Assembly: GCA_907163375.1 (NCBI GenBank)
Contig: CAJQUW010014328.1
Coordinates: 1-64,000 of the forward strand
Length of the DNA stretch: 64,000 nucleotides
Reading direction: 5' to 3'
Origin: Prostheceraeus crozeri
Lineage: Eukaryota; Platyhelminthes; Polycladida; Euryleptidae
In this document: one piece after another, positions 33,043 to 44,828 of the stretch
Numbering within the stretch: position 1 is the first letter of the stretch
Layout of the letters: every line of letters starts with the position of its first letter
Made by a program: the position numbers and the translations under genes
Notes under the pieces: generated by a model
Told to the model about the DNA's origin: nothing
Databases searched by the model: none
Seen by the model: only the letters and a program-made list of their open reading frames with translations

Positions 33043-33302
33043 TTTCTCATAAATCCAAAAGAAAAACACACCAGTGTAATATAGCCAAAGCTGCTGTATT
33101 AATAAAATTCTCAAATTTTCGCGGACAACCGCCTTGTTCAAGAGTGCACGAGGAATGAACTAAGTAAGCGAGCGCGCTGACGACCGCTTATCAGCAGAGG
33201 GTCACGTGATCGACATCGGCGCAGACAGCGAGACGGCAGTACATGGGTGCAAGCGCACTCATGAACAGCAAAGGGTAAATGACAGGATAAGAAAAAGGAA
33301 GT

Positions 33303-33965
33303 TTAAAATACAATGTCCTTCAGCTCCTCACGTTCCTGACGGGAATTGATGCTGGGCTGCCTCTTTTTTATTTCTATAGCCTCAAGTATTCTCAGCGATG
33401 TCAATTGATGCTCACGGCTAAGTATTTCTGTTTGAAAACTGCTTTTACAAGTAAGTTTATGTTTGAAAACTGAGCTGCTGCTCGAATTTATGTGTTCACG
33501 CACCCTGATGTGGAGAGGCCAACTTACCACAGCTGCTACACTTCATCTGGTACACACAATTGGTGACATGACACAACTTGTTGTCCTTTACAGGACAGTT
33601 CTTCAGCTTGCATTCATCAGCTTCCTCCTTCTTCCTGAGGACGTCTCTTAGTGTTCTTGTCTTATGATACATCTTGACTGGGAGGTCATTTTGCTGCAGG
33701 ACCCTGTTGATGTTCCTGTTCAGCTGGTCGGAAACGTACGGCATCTTCAGGAAAATAGGGTCTTCAATGCGCTTTATGGTTTTTCTCTTTCTCTTGAAGT
33801 TCGGCTTCACAGGAACGATTTGCTGAGCCACATTACAAGGATAGCCGTTGCTCTTCAGAATATTTTTGAAGTCATTAAGATTGGAGGCGAGGTCTCTACT
33901 ATCTGTACATCTTTCTCTAATGCGATCCACCTCGTTTCGGATGATATTCCTTTTCGTTTGTGAAG
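33303..33965 (-). pseudogene. Truncated upstream tandem copy of the PLE ORF
   Basis: Corresponds to the C-terminal part of the full ORF (thumb, Cys-rich linker and nuclease) with near-identity, but it begins abruptly at 33965 where it meets the inverted terminal-repeat piece, and a short stretch of the nuclease is missing. It is a by-product of the insertion mechanism, not a gene. Confidence 0.9.
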
Positions 33966-34179
33966 ACGAACACCCTCTGCTGATAAGCGGTCGTCAGCGC
34001 GCTCGCTTACTTAGTTCATTCCTCGTGCACTCTTGAACAAGGCGGTTGTCCGCGAAAATTTGAGAATTTTATTAATACAGCAGCTTTGGCTATATTACAC
34101 TGGTGTGTTTTTCTTTTGGATTTATGAGAAAATGCTGCTAAGGGATAATTTCAACTTGCTGAAATGTTTGCGTTAGATC

Positions 34180-34540
34180 TTACGTTTGCACAGCTGGCTT
34201 ATATGTAAAAACATAGCATCTGATAAATTGTGCAGCTCGGACTTAGGAGAGGAAAATACAAACTTCATGTATTTTTCAAGCAACCGCTGCTTCAAAGAAT
34301 CCTTCTGTCCATCCAGATTAGGATGAGGTTTCAGAATGAATAGCAGTTCATGGATTCTTGGAGCCTCTTTCTATCATTTTTAAAATCTTGAAACTGTCCA
34401 TAGAAGTTGCCTGGTCGCAGTAGGATTGTAGGCGATGCTCACTTATTGCAGAGTACGATGTTCTTCCAGTCTTTTGAAAAGATGTCGCGATTTGAATCCC
34501 ACATAACTCGCATCACACGAGCGACATTTATCACTCATGC
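34180..34540 (-). pseudogene. Older PLE remnant: GIY-YIG domain fragment
   Basis: The minus-strand reading from 34540 gives CRSCDASYVG followed by RHLFKRLEEHR, the Cys pair and GIY-YIG core of a PLE nuclease. Later frames give ISEH and LLFILKPHPNLDGQ, resembling the C-terminal tail. It is broken in several places. The young PLE inserted beside it: the target duplication at 34166-34179 abuts this fragment. Confidence 0.65.
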
Positions 34541-35589
34541 TTGATGAAGACGCTGATTGACGCAAATCTTCCAGCATCCTTCCTCAAATGGTGCGCCAAC
34601 TACCTGCAGAATAGACATCAACGCGTGAAAATAAGCAACACCCATAGTTCTCTCGCACTGATTACATCTGGGGTACCCCAAGGTTCTGTCATTGCTCCTT
34701 ATCTTTTTTCATGTCATATGGGCACTCTCAAACCGAAAACAATTGGCTCAAAAATCTTCAAGTACGCTGATGATGTAGTTGTTGCGGTACCAATTTCAAA
34801 AGCCGCTAATTTGAATTTGCTGGTGCACTCTGAAATGGAGCATGTGGAGAATTGGTGTCGGCACAATGGCTTGAGCTTGAATGCCAATAAAACTAAAGTT
34901 ATGTTGGTTCGAGGACGTAGCAACTGTACGACATTCCCAATCAAGTACTCCCTTGTGACGGAAATAAAGATTTTGGGGGTTGTATTTAATGAGACCTTAT
35001 CCTGGGATAATCACATTAATCATATTTGCAAGCTGGCATCGCGAAGAATCTTTTTGCTGAAACAACTTCGATCATCTGGTGTTACGAAAGACGAACTGAT
35101 AAAAGTTTACAACGCACACATTAGAAGTATACTTGAGTTCAATTGTCCACTCTTCGTTGGTCTGAATTTGAAGAACTCAAGACGGCTAGATCTCATCCGT
35201 AAAAGATGACACCGACTAATTTGTGACTACGAATGCAAGTGCCAGATCATGCCTGTACTGACGGGTAGACGACAGAAGTTTGCAATGAAAACGTTTTGTC
35301 AGATGCTGAATCCCCATCACCAACTTCATGACATTGTCCCGAAACCACTTCCATACTCAAAACATTTAACGATCCCTTTTTGCTCCACAGCCCGCCGCTC
35401 GTCTACATTCGTACTGTATTGTGCAATTCTTTATAACAATTTGATGTTCTGACGCACGTCCGACTGTTTGCTAATTTATTCGCTACTTTTGAACTGATTG
35501 ATCTTTTTCTGAAACTTCTCTGACTAGTTCATTTTCTATCTTCTCTTGTATTCAACTACTCTATTGATTGCCATTCCGAAGAAATAAAC

Positions 35590-35590
<1 letters not shown>
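34541..35590 (+). pseudogene. 5'-truncated LINE RT fragment
   Basis: Open from about 34541 to 35209 (222 aa) with motif B SGVPQGSVIAP, the active site KYADDVVVAV, a NANKTKVMLV block and LGVVFNETLSWDNHI, i.e. the palm and thumb of a CR1/Jockey-type LINE RT. After a TGA at 35207-35209 the same frame resumes with the C-terminal region (QIMPVLTGRRQKFAMK ... FVLYCAILYNNLMF, 35249-35452). The finger domain, motif A and endonuclease are missing. The 3' end has aataaac at about 35584 and runs directly into a (TA)n tail. Confidence 0.85.

Positions 35591-35633
<43 letters not shown>
35591..35633. repeat. (TA)n microsatellite at LINE 3' end
   Basis: About 21 TA units directly following the aataaacg end of the LINE; probably its tail or a product of slippage from it. 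Confidence 0.95.
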
Positions 35634-35636
<3 letters not shown>

Positions 35637-37371
35637 TAGATTGCGTTGCAGCTGTTCACAGGGAACGGCTTCTCTACTGGGTTTTTGCGATCAATTCAAG
35701 AATGTAATTCAGTTGCTGATTTTTATTTGTACCTTTGAGAATGCTCAATAGATGAACGAAACGTTGGGAAATTTCCGGTTCTTAATTCGTGCAAAAATTA
35801 TTTCAATTATGATTCATTTATTCTATCTTTTATCAAAGTCACGTAGAGATTGAGATTTCAAACACACCATAATTAATCCGACTGAGAGAGCATTTTTGAC
35901 TCATAACGTTCGACGTTCGGTGTCGACGTTTCTTGCTTTAAGACAGTTCAACTCGGTAGCTCTGCAGATCATTTAAGTGTGATTTGACGATCTGCAGCAT
36001 TAATCTGCAGACTGCGGATGGACATCGATTTTAGTCGTTGGTGATGTGGTGTTTATAATTATTTCCGATTTCGGTCATATTCTGCACTTCGCACATCAAT
36101 TTCTCATTTACAGCGTCTCTACCTGCCATTTTGACTGCTTCAGAAATCGCTACAAAGTTGCAGTGAATGTAGTACTCTACAGTGAATGGAAATTCATTTG
36201 TAATTGGATACATGATCATTGAAATTAATATAATATAATATAATATCGTTGACCTACTTGTATGCCGATACCACGGAGTTTGTCGATATCGTTAGATTTC
36301 GAGCTAAATACGCATTTAGAGTGAACTTATGAAGAATTTTTCAGTGACTTCAACACACGAACTTATCTGCGTGAGAACTTTCGGCTTAGAACGTAGTCAG
36401 TTCTCAAGCAACCGATTTATTCACAGAGGATGCCGTAGCAAATAACAATAAGAAGAAAATGAACATCTGATGCGGATACTAAACAACACGAATAACGGCA
36501 ACAAAGCCAGCGATGCAAGGCTGGTCACCGAAAACTGACAACATTCAATATCGGATGAAAATGAGTGAGAACGCTTATAAATTCGTGCATTCGAAGTTCA
36601 AATAGAAAATTTATTTGCCGGCGAGTCAAACCTTAAATCTAAGAAATTCTAATCAAAATATATTGTGGGTTTAGGTCAGTTCTGCATTAAAGCTTCATGT
36701 TTTGAAATAAAAATGAATTAATAGTTGTATGACATTTTGCCGATTCACCGACAAATTGTAGAATTGCCGTTAATGTTACACTAATGTCCTATTCTTGATT
36801 GTGAGCATAATGTCGCTGCGTGGACACCATTCTGTGTTTTGTTTTCGTCCGTATATGATCGTGAGTCCTCAAATGACTTTGATCGAATCATCAGGCTATT
36901 TAGTGCGGTGAATTATGCAAATGTCAATGGACAAGCCTGCTAACATAAATGACTTTCCAAATGTCAATAGCGTCCATATGATAGCGTCTTTCTTTCGGAA
37001 ATTTCGACATTTCGGAAATTCCGATGTCGCAACAGAAATTTCAATGACTCATCTTTATATTTCAGGCTAGTCTCTTCTCTGATAGGTTAATTTCACTCGT
37101 AAATTACATAGTATGACGAATTGTGCGTGTACATCGAACAAACTGGATTAATTTCCATCGCTAATCTCATTATACGCATCCATCCTTCCAATCAAGCATC
37201 TAATTGTCGAATGAAAGATCACGTTCTCAGCATACCTCAACTTAGATAATTGAAATAACGGTTTTGTCTCCTTTTAATATGCATTCTAGCGGTGCAAATT
37301 GCTGTAGACATGATTCAGCTATGAAGCCATAGTTGATCCTACCAACAGAAGGAAGGTGTGAATATGAACTA
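35634..37371. other. Spacer, no gene recognised
   Basis: Near 35740-35775 gaatgctcaatagatgaacgaaacgttggg resembles in outline the PLE terminal-repeat core sequences (GAAAC following a TGA-A pattern). A short (ataat)n run lies at about 36224-36244. No domains were found in the open frames. Confidence 0.45.
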
Positions 37372-38380
37372 CACTGTAAATCGCTCAATACCAATCACAT
37401 ACGAAGGACGCATACCAAGATACTTTTTTGGTACATTTCTGTATTCTCTTGGTATATATTTGTATGCTTTTTGTATGTTATTTCAAATGTGGTATGCTTT
37501 ACATACTAAAGCCATACCAGCACGATGTTAAAAGAACGCATCAATCATTTCCAAAGTATGTTGATTTAAGGCCCTTTATCAATAAAGATTACACTAATGT
37601 TACTACTGTTCTGTAAGTAGTGAGATAATGACATTCAAGCGTCATACTTTCAATAATGAATTCGATTGTAACACACGGAAGTCTAAGGTATTTCATGAAT
37701 AATCAATAAGTATTCAACCATCAACAATTATGCATTATGTAATTTTGAAATTAAGCTCATTATCAATCCGAAATAAAACACATTATAATTCATGAACGCA
37801 AAAACTAGTTATGTTTGAGATATATAAGTCAACATGATCGCACGGAAGATGTCGTTTGTATGAAATGATGTTTATCAACTTGGTTCATAAAGTAGAGCTA
37901 ACTAAACGTCATACCAATGTTGCTAGACAAGTAGCAACGAAGACATATTCGTGGCGCATAAAATTTACAATAAATCTAATCTATTTAAATATCACTCTAT
38001 CAAACAAAAAATATTCACGACTGGTATTACCGAAAAATGTTATTTGACAGTAGTATGTAATACATCCATTTTTTTGCTATGTGACTTAAAGCTGCACATA
38101 CCAAATGCATGCCAGAGACATACGAATAAGGAAGAATTTGCAACGGGTCTCGTATATAAAGCATATCAACAACTCGTATTTCAGTGTAAAACAGCCAATC
38201 ACAGATAGAATAGTTCGCATCGCTACATACCAATCACATACGAAAGTAAGTGAGATGTGGTATGAAAAACATAGCAGATCTCTGCAAACATTCGAGAATC
38301 TCGTATCAGATGTTAGTTTCAAATTGTATGTGATTTTGGTATATGTTTGTATGTATTTTCGTATGCAGCGACTTACAGTG
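37372..38380. mobile_element. Tc1/mariner-type MITE
   Basis: The element starts cactgtaaatcgct and ends agcgacttacagtg, an inverted terminal repeat, with TA on both sides (37370-37371 and 38381-38382). Inside, the sequence is AT-rich with repeated cataccaatcacatacga (37390 and 38228) and catacca-type motifs in both orientations, probably extended subterminal repeats. No transposase is visible at 1009 bp, so it would be non-autonomous. Confidence 0.8.
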
Positions 38381-38382
38381 TA

Positions 38383-39198
38383 CCTGTATTCTAGTGATAG
38401 TACGAATGGAATGTGAAGCCTCAATAAGACTACGCCTTTCCTCCTCCATAAATACTATCTGAATGAGGAAGCTTCTGTCTGTAAACTTGGTTTCATCATC
38501 TTTTCAGTTGTCTCTCACCAGCTCTAATATTCAAATCATTGAGGAAAATTAATAATCACAGTTCTGATTTTTGGACGGAATGTGTTCAATCTATTCATTC
38601 GACAGCCGTAAATAGATCCATAATCAAGGAGCTTGCATGTTTAGGAAGTGTCCACAGACTTGAACACTAAGGAATAAATTCCTTGACTGTCGTAGACGCT
38701 GTACTGTCCTTCACGGACTCGTCAGACGGGTCGGAATGGTGAAGACCAGATTGTAATGTTCAGAGCGGTTGAACAAGTTGATGGAGTGCACAATATAAAA
38801 ATTCAGCTGATGGACTGACATTTTGACATTTCAATTTGAAAGAGTTAAAATCATTTTCATATTTTTTCTATCATATTTTGCAAACGTCAATCGAATTTCA
38901 CTGCAAATTTGATCCAGAAAATGCCTGCTAACATGAAGTTTACTGCTTAAAGAATGCATGAAACAGACAGCTATCTGATGACATACAGATTGTCATTGAC
39001 ATGTGTAGTGAAGACAGTCTGGTTTCTTAAGCAAATTTATTGTTCGTACAGTGCTCGACTGTGTTGTGACTGCTCTTCTCGAATTTGCAACAAGAAAATG
39101 TGGAGAAAATTGACTGATTTGAACTTCTGATAAACAGAAGCTATGAAATCAACACATAAAGGGACTTAATAGGCCTCGATATTGTATGGAATCACTTG
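38383..39198. other. Spacer containing a hammerhead-like repeat copy
   Basis: No gene seen. About 38655-38770 belongs to the repeat family also at 28185 and 29530 (shared cagacttgaaca...gtagacgctg). Confidence 0.55.
38695..38725 (-). ncRNA. Hammerhead-ribozyme-like core, first half conserved
   Basis: On the minus strand: ctgacga (matches CUGANGA), then a perfect 4 bp helix gtcc-gtgaa-ggac, then agtac where GAAAC is expected, then agc and the cleavage triplet gtc (38697-38695). The first core strand and helix II are very close to classical hammerheads; the second core strand is altered. The related copy at 28235-28260 keeps the opposite half. Confidence 0.55.
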
Positions 39199-39206
39199 AT
39201 ATTAAC

Positions 39207-39901
39207 CAGGGATGCGGAGTCCTATCATTTTGATAGGACTCCGACTCCGGTTGGCAAGTATATGTAGCCTAGTTTTTTTAAAAAAAACTGGTAACCTACA
39301 TCATAGATCATCATAGGCTTACATGACCCCATTTTTAGTGATCATTGGTGTATCGATTATCAATCATTATCGATAAAAGTTTATCAAATGTCGCTTAAAG
39401 TTGGATGTATGCGACTCGGTTCCTCCCATCTTGTTGATGTGTGCTTCACACGGGTTTTCACCAGTGTCAACCACGCAGGAAAATCCCCATTCTTCTTCAA
39501 AAGATATGAGTACACTTTCGATTTTAATATGCGCTTTGGAGGAGCCATCACACACGATTAAAGTGAGGGTGAGAGTTAATGTTCTCAAACAAACTAGTAT
39601 TTCATTTTTGTCTCTGATGTGACCTTTGGTGTGTAGGTGTGATCGAGGGTAGGAAGGCTTGTCTTTTCTACGGAATCACCGAGTGAAAAAACAATCCTTT
39701 TTTACTATCATGGTTGATTCCTTCAACTATTACAAGCTTTGCATGCACCAGTGTCTCTGTACTTTTGTTTGACGGAGAAAGTTGACATCAAGGCAGTGAC
39801 AGCTATGCACGAGAATAAATAATTTGTTTGTATTCTATGTCGGGTCTAGTTATAGGCCGCAGTCTGGAGTCCTATCATCCGACTCCGACTCCGCATCCCT
39901 G
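39207..39901. mobile_element. hAT-type MITE with 8 bp target duplication
   Basis: It begins cagggatgcggagtcc and ends ggactcc-like...gcatccctg, inverted termini, flanked by the perfect 8 bp repeat atattaac (39199-39206 and 39902-39909). The left end also holds a small palindrome tcctatca-tttt-gatagga. The element is 695 bp with no transposase. Its right part is repeated at 13672-13892, so the family is dispersed. Confidence 0.93.
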
Positions 39902-39909
39902 ATATTAAC

Positions 39910-41623
39910 ACACGTTTCCAAAGATAGGATGCGAAGTGATATTAAATTGCGGAGAATATGAGCGTATGAGAGAATAATTGTTCCCTCCAAGGGTTAGTCA
40001 GTAAAAAAAATGGCGTAAAAGCTTGTCAATGAATGTTCTACTAAGATAAACATCGCCAATACAATTCAATACTATGAGTCAGGTCGTTGCTAACTGCTCA
40101 TCAATTTGATAACATAATTCATTCATCAAAAGCATTGTACATGACCACATCCTTATGGAGACGGCACTATTTTTCTCAATGGGCGAATAATCTGGAAAAT
40201 CAGCACATCAAGTTAAAGTTAAATATTGATTCAAAATTGAAGACAAATTATAAAAATTAAATTAAGCATGTCCATTGTATCCAGTGGGACACTTTTTGGT
40301 CACAAATTTTGTTATCAGTTCACACAAGCGATTATTGATCTATTTTCCATTTAGTGCTTCCTACAATATTCGCACCATTTTGAAATGGCGTGATTCAATA
40401 GACACGGCGGACGATGCTTCATGGAAAAGGATTGCAATGAAATCTTTCAGTTCATCGTATCCTAGGTAAATGTAGCCACCTTGACAGCAACAAGGTTGAT
40501 GGTCAGATTAACAAGGTTATTGACCGGATTAGCGAGGTTTTTGATCGGATTAACGAGGTTATATATGTTCTGTTGAGCTTTTTACTAATCCTGAATATAT
40601 TCAAAGACCTCATAAAGTATCTACACAATTTTGTATATTTCTTATAGCATCTAATACATGAGAAGTGCGTTCTATTTAAATCTTCTCATGAGAAAGTCAT
40701 GAATGTGGTACGATGTAGCTTTTGACTGATATTGAGAAGACATGCTATCCGCCAAGAAAAGAATGTCATCCAGAATTCAAATCAATTTGTTTCAGCTCGG
40801 TAATTTCAGATCAAACACCTACCTGTTGCTGCTCACTCATCTCAGCTCTGATGCATCGAAGATAACATTTGTCGTAGAATTCGACGCCTTGCGATCGAAC
40901 ATCGCTAAATTGTAGTGAAAATAAAATGCAGAAGATAACTGTCACATGAATACCTGCAAATGAAAGATACAAAGGTAATTCATGAGTTCATGGAAATGAA
41001 TTTTGTTATCTGATAAGCAATCTAATAAAGGTACGGGTTTTAATTAGCGTACAAGTGTACTTCAAAACAAGCCAACCAATTTCGATGTTCCATTTCACAG
41101 AGAACAAAGAGGAATGAATAAAAGGAGTTTACTCGCAGAAAAGGGGAATCTCAGAAATCCGACTTTTCTCTTTGCATAAGTCAGTGAGACTAGAAAGGAC
41201 ATTAGCGGTTTCTTGATGATCATTTCTATCTTCTGCCTTCAAGGTAGAAGGTTGCATAGCTCTGCAATCTGTGCATGTAGCTCGAAAGCCTTTTTTATCA
41301 GTGAATCATCAGCGACATTATCAATGAATCAGTTGTTGTCATCAATGGCTACTCAGACAGATTGTCCAGAAACAGGACAGAAAGATAGTCCAAGATCGTA
41401 TTCCTATTGGTGCGACTGATTTTATCTCATGTGATATTTGTCTCATATATTGAGGAATTTGATGACACGGACACGTGACTAATTAATGTCTTTTTTACAT
41501 GCTTCTATCTTGTTGCATTCATTATGATCAGCTACCGCTGTCATTTTAATAAGTGCCTATTACTGATATCATTTCAGCCGATCGTTTCATTCTCCAACGT
41601 TGTTTGATCTTAAAAAGAAACAA
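39910..41623. other. Spacer, no gene; short 21-22 bp tandem repeat at 40490-40561
   Basis: Three degenerate copies of a gaccggattaacgaggttat-type unit of about 21-22 bp are followed by ordinary AT-rich sequence. No coding domain recognised. Confidence 0.6.
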
Positions 41624-43195
41624 CTCTCTTCAGGAGAAGTACGACCGTTGTGACACAAAATGTGCAGACAAGTTTAAGACAGCTCATCAGACTGGCATAG
41701 ACTGCGGACATGGCACTCGGACAAACTTCAGAGATATCTCAATAGTGCATTTACAAACACAATAAATTTACCGAAGACAATAGAAAGTAACGAAGGCATG
41801 ACAAAAGAAAAAAGCTAAAGCCAAGGCAAACGTAGGATATGTTTTTAAGTCTTCGTGGATACATAGGTCAGGACGGTAACGAGATATCAAGAGATTCTAA
41901 AATGGGGAGAAGAAAAGGGGACCGAGGAGCACATAAAATAGAAAAATAAGAAGAAAAAGTACGTCCTGAAAAGGTATCACAAGATACGGCATGCCGACAA
42001 ATGGCGCTGGACGGAGACTTATTGGAGCCAGGACGACAATGTCCACCTTCAGTCCACTTCGGTAAATGTTCCCTCATTCGGACCCTGAAACATCCCTCAG
42101 TGCGACCAATATAACTGCATCCGCAGTCACAAGAAAATTTACAGATTAGGCGAGCGCGACTGAGGGATGGTACAGGATCCTTAAGACAACGGGAGGGAAT
42201 ACGACAGGTTGAGAACACAACAACAGGTTCAATAGCTGGAAAAACTTTCTGAGTGGATGAAAGAATACGTTTACAGACGACTTTACTGGCGCCATCACCA
42301 CAAAAGGGTACTCCTAAAACCACCCTTTTTCGAGCGGGGCCAAACTCAGGCAAAGATTCGGACTCAGATTGACGAGCACTATACTTATCAATGAATATGG
42401 TAGGATAGCCATTACTTTCAAATGTGTTGTAAAGCAAGTCTCTCTCGGAACTGTAAGTAGATGGCGAACACAAACGATGAGCTCTGTCAAATAGACACCT
42501 GACTAAATTAATCTTATACAAACGAGGTACAAAACTGTGGTAACTCAGATACAAGCCACTCCAAGTAGGCTTGCGGAAGATAGAAAAAATCAGATCACCA
42601 TAAACGCGCTTTATTAAGAGATTGCAGTCAACTTCAAATTCAGCAGTAAAATTTAAATTAGAATGAACTGCATTGAGAACATCGAGGAAAGCGAGCCTGA
42701 ACGTACAATAACAAATGTGTCATCAACGTATCTGACATAAATTTGAGTTAAATTACAGATGGAAGATGACAGATGATACTTTTCTATGTATCCAAGGAGT
42801 ATATCGCCAAGGATAGGTCCCAGAGGACTACCCATCGCAACGCCATCCTTCTGTCTAAATAACTTTCCGTCAAAAGCAAATTGAATGTTTTCAGTACACA
42901 ATAGAATAAGCTCACATAATGACTCCATCGGAATCGGCAAAGAGATCTCTTTATCAACGACGACACGGCGGATGATGTCCGCAGTTTCTCGAAGAGGAAC
43001 GTTGGTAAACAGAGTTTATATCGAATGAAACGAAGCTGCAATCGACAGGTAGACTTACATTCCTGATCCTGGACGTAAACTCGAAGGAGTCTTTGACCGA
43101 GTGCCATGTCCGCAGTTTATGCCAGTCTGATGAGCTGTATTAAACTTGTCTGCACATTTTGTGTGTCACAACGGTCATACTTCTCCTGAAGAGAG
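41624..43195 (-). mobile_element. Broken PLE bracketed by ~103 bp inverted repeats
   Basis: Arms 41624-41725 and 43092-43195 are reverse complements (gagtgccatgtccgcagt, gccagtctgatgagctgt, aaacttgtctgcacatttt, acttctcctgaagagag). Between them on the minus strand: RT from motif A onward, then a GIY-YIG nuclease, ending near 41868. The 5' half of the ORF is absent: the right arm abuts the RT directly. Each arm contains ctgatgag and, 7 bp on, aaacttgtc, a hammerhead-like core that has lost one side of helix II. The coding part has about three breaks. Confidence 0.85.
41868..43080 (-). pseudogene. PLE RT and GIY-YIG remnant
   Basis: Parts seen: motif A region (SFDINS and LFTNVPLRETADIIRR) at about 42960-43060; motif B QKDGVAMGSPLGPILGDIL and active site YVRYVDDTFVI within 42653-42940; and a C-terminal segment (41868-42554) with a Cys pair and GIY-YIG core CKFSCDCGCSYIGRTEG...MREH, plus a closing SPSSAICRHAVSCD block. 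Related to the PLE at 27778-28860 by the same closing block. Fossil, several breaks. Confidence 0.85.
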
Positions 43196-43640
43196 GCCGC
43201 GAAATAGCTATCGGGATGTTAAAATTAGCGTTGTTTTCTCTTCAAGCTATGATTGGGCACAAATCTTGTTTTAACATATAGCTATTTCATTAAAATGTTT
43301 TTACACTGCATATAAAGAGAAATTATAGCAACCATGGATATTTACAAAGTACGCACGCTGATACACTGCGGCACCTCCCATTCTCAACCCCTGGAGGCCA
43401 TCACCGTTGTCATGTAAGTGCGTGTCCACGACGCACTTTCAATATCCGTTCTAGTATATTTATTGCTGCAGAGTGTCGTATTTCTATGGGGAGCCATGCG
43501 GGCAGTGATTTCTATGCAACATATATTCACAAAGGCAAGACGCTTGTTCTGCTATGGGGTTGCATGAGATGTAACTTTGCTATCGATGTATCTTTTTTAT
43601 TGCTCCGGCAATTCAATCTACCCATTAATGCTCAAGCATG
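43196..43640. other. Spacer, no gene recognised
   Basis: No coding or repeat structure recognised apart from the edge of the PLE arm. Confidence 0.5.
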
Positions 43641-44300
43641 CTTAAGTCACAAGTCATAAATATTTATTCTGAAATATACAGAAAACACAAAGCGGTGGCC
43701 GCAAGGGCACTTACAAGTAAGCGTTGATAACACGTGTAACATGTGCATACGCAAAGTTTACCATCAATAAAAAATACATGAGACCTATATATTTACATAA
43801 TTTTCAGAGTTATCATGATATACACCATATACCATATACAAAATACGTGAGATCTATAGGGCCTATATTTACAAATTTGCAGAGTGATGATCACGACATG
43901 ATAAAAGTTCATTGGGTGGGAGTCTTCACTATGGAACAAAAGAACATAAATGCTTACCATCCACTATAGAACTAAATGTAAGAAAATCATCTATACAAAA
44001 TTTGCACTTTAATTATCATGCCCACAATATAGACAAATTCACTGGGATCAATGAAATTGAGTCTCTTCATGATCTTCATTATGATGAGAATCTTCACTAT
44101 GGAATATAAGCACGTATCTAAATAAAAATTTGCCATCAAGTATAAAAAACATTTGTCAAACAATTTTATACGAATTTACATATTAGCACTCACAGTATTA
44201 GCAAAATTCATTAGATCATCGAGTCTGTTCTTGAACTTCATGAAGGTTGGAGCTTTCACTATCGAATCGTTCAATGGTGACTTACTAACAAAATTTTGAA
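43641..44300 (-). mobile_element. LINE 3' fragment (same family as 60300-61705)
   Basis: The minus strand carries the last coding residues LNDSIVKAPTFMKFKNRLDD... (to 44176) and the 3' untranslated region, ending in a gaataaatatttatgacttgtgactta tail near 43646-43680. It matches the plus-strand copy at 60990-61705 in reverse complement, including the cttgcggcca/aagcg block near 43690-43700. Only the last ~650 bp are present: a strongly 5'-truncated insertion. Confidence 0.85.
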
Positions 44301-44828
44301 GTGAGACTTTTGCCGACAAGTCACTGCTTCTCAGTACGTTGCTTTTTGCTGTTATTTTGATACCGTCAATTTTTAATGACAATGAAGAGATGGGTGCATC
44401 ATTTTCTGATGATAAATATCTCTTATAGATCAGTTGAGATCAATGGAACGCGCATGCTGTTTTGCAGTCTTCAAGATTTAGATACTTTTGTCTTCAGATC
44501 AACTTATTTTTCACAACATGACAACATTAGTAACCGGCTATTAAGCTTACATGCATGACAATAACTGCACCTTGATAATTGTGCCTGGCATTTTTATAAA
44601 GCAATTTAAAGAATTTAACTCTTAATGTAACTGTATTTTTCAAACGGTGGTTCTTTAGATTTTTTAAGCAAGCTGCTTTTTCTCCGACAACTAGGTACTG
44701 TTCCCATACGCCGCTGGATTTTATAGGTCAAGTTCTCTAGAAGTACGTCAAGCAAGTATCTACTACTTTATTGTTTAGTATTGTTTAGATAGATTTCTCT
44801 CTCTCCCCCGGACGCTTCCCGGCCACCG
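44301..44828. other. Spacer; possible untranslated leader of the next PLE
   Basis: No domain recognised. The last part (about 44690-44828), with a tctctctctccccc run, may belong to the following element; its true left end is not defined. Confidence 0.45.

Larger units (their letters stand above)
30213..34165 (-). mobile_element. Young tandem Penelope-like element with 14 bp target duplication
   Basis: The element is flanked by the perfect 14 bp direct repeat gtttgcgttagatc (30199-30212 and 34166-34179). Reading on the minus strand, the parts are: an inverted piece of the terminal repeat plus ORF start (about 34165-33966), a 5'-truncated copy carrying the 3' part of the ORF (33965-33303), its terminal repeat, then a full unit (33055-30213) with a long open ORF and terminal repeat. 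The two copies lie at an offset of exactly 2843 bp and differ by only a few bases plus one small gap. A partial inverted copy followed by a truncated tandem copy is the classical Penelope insertion pattern. It looks nearly whole and very recent. Confidence 0.95.
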
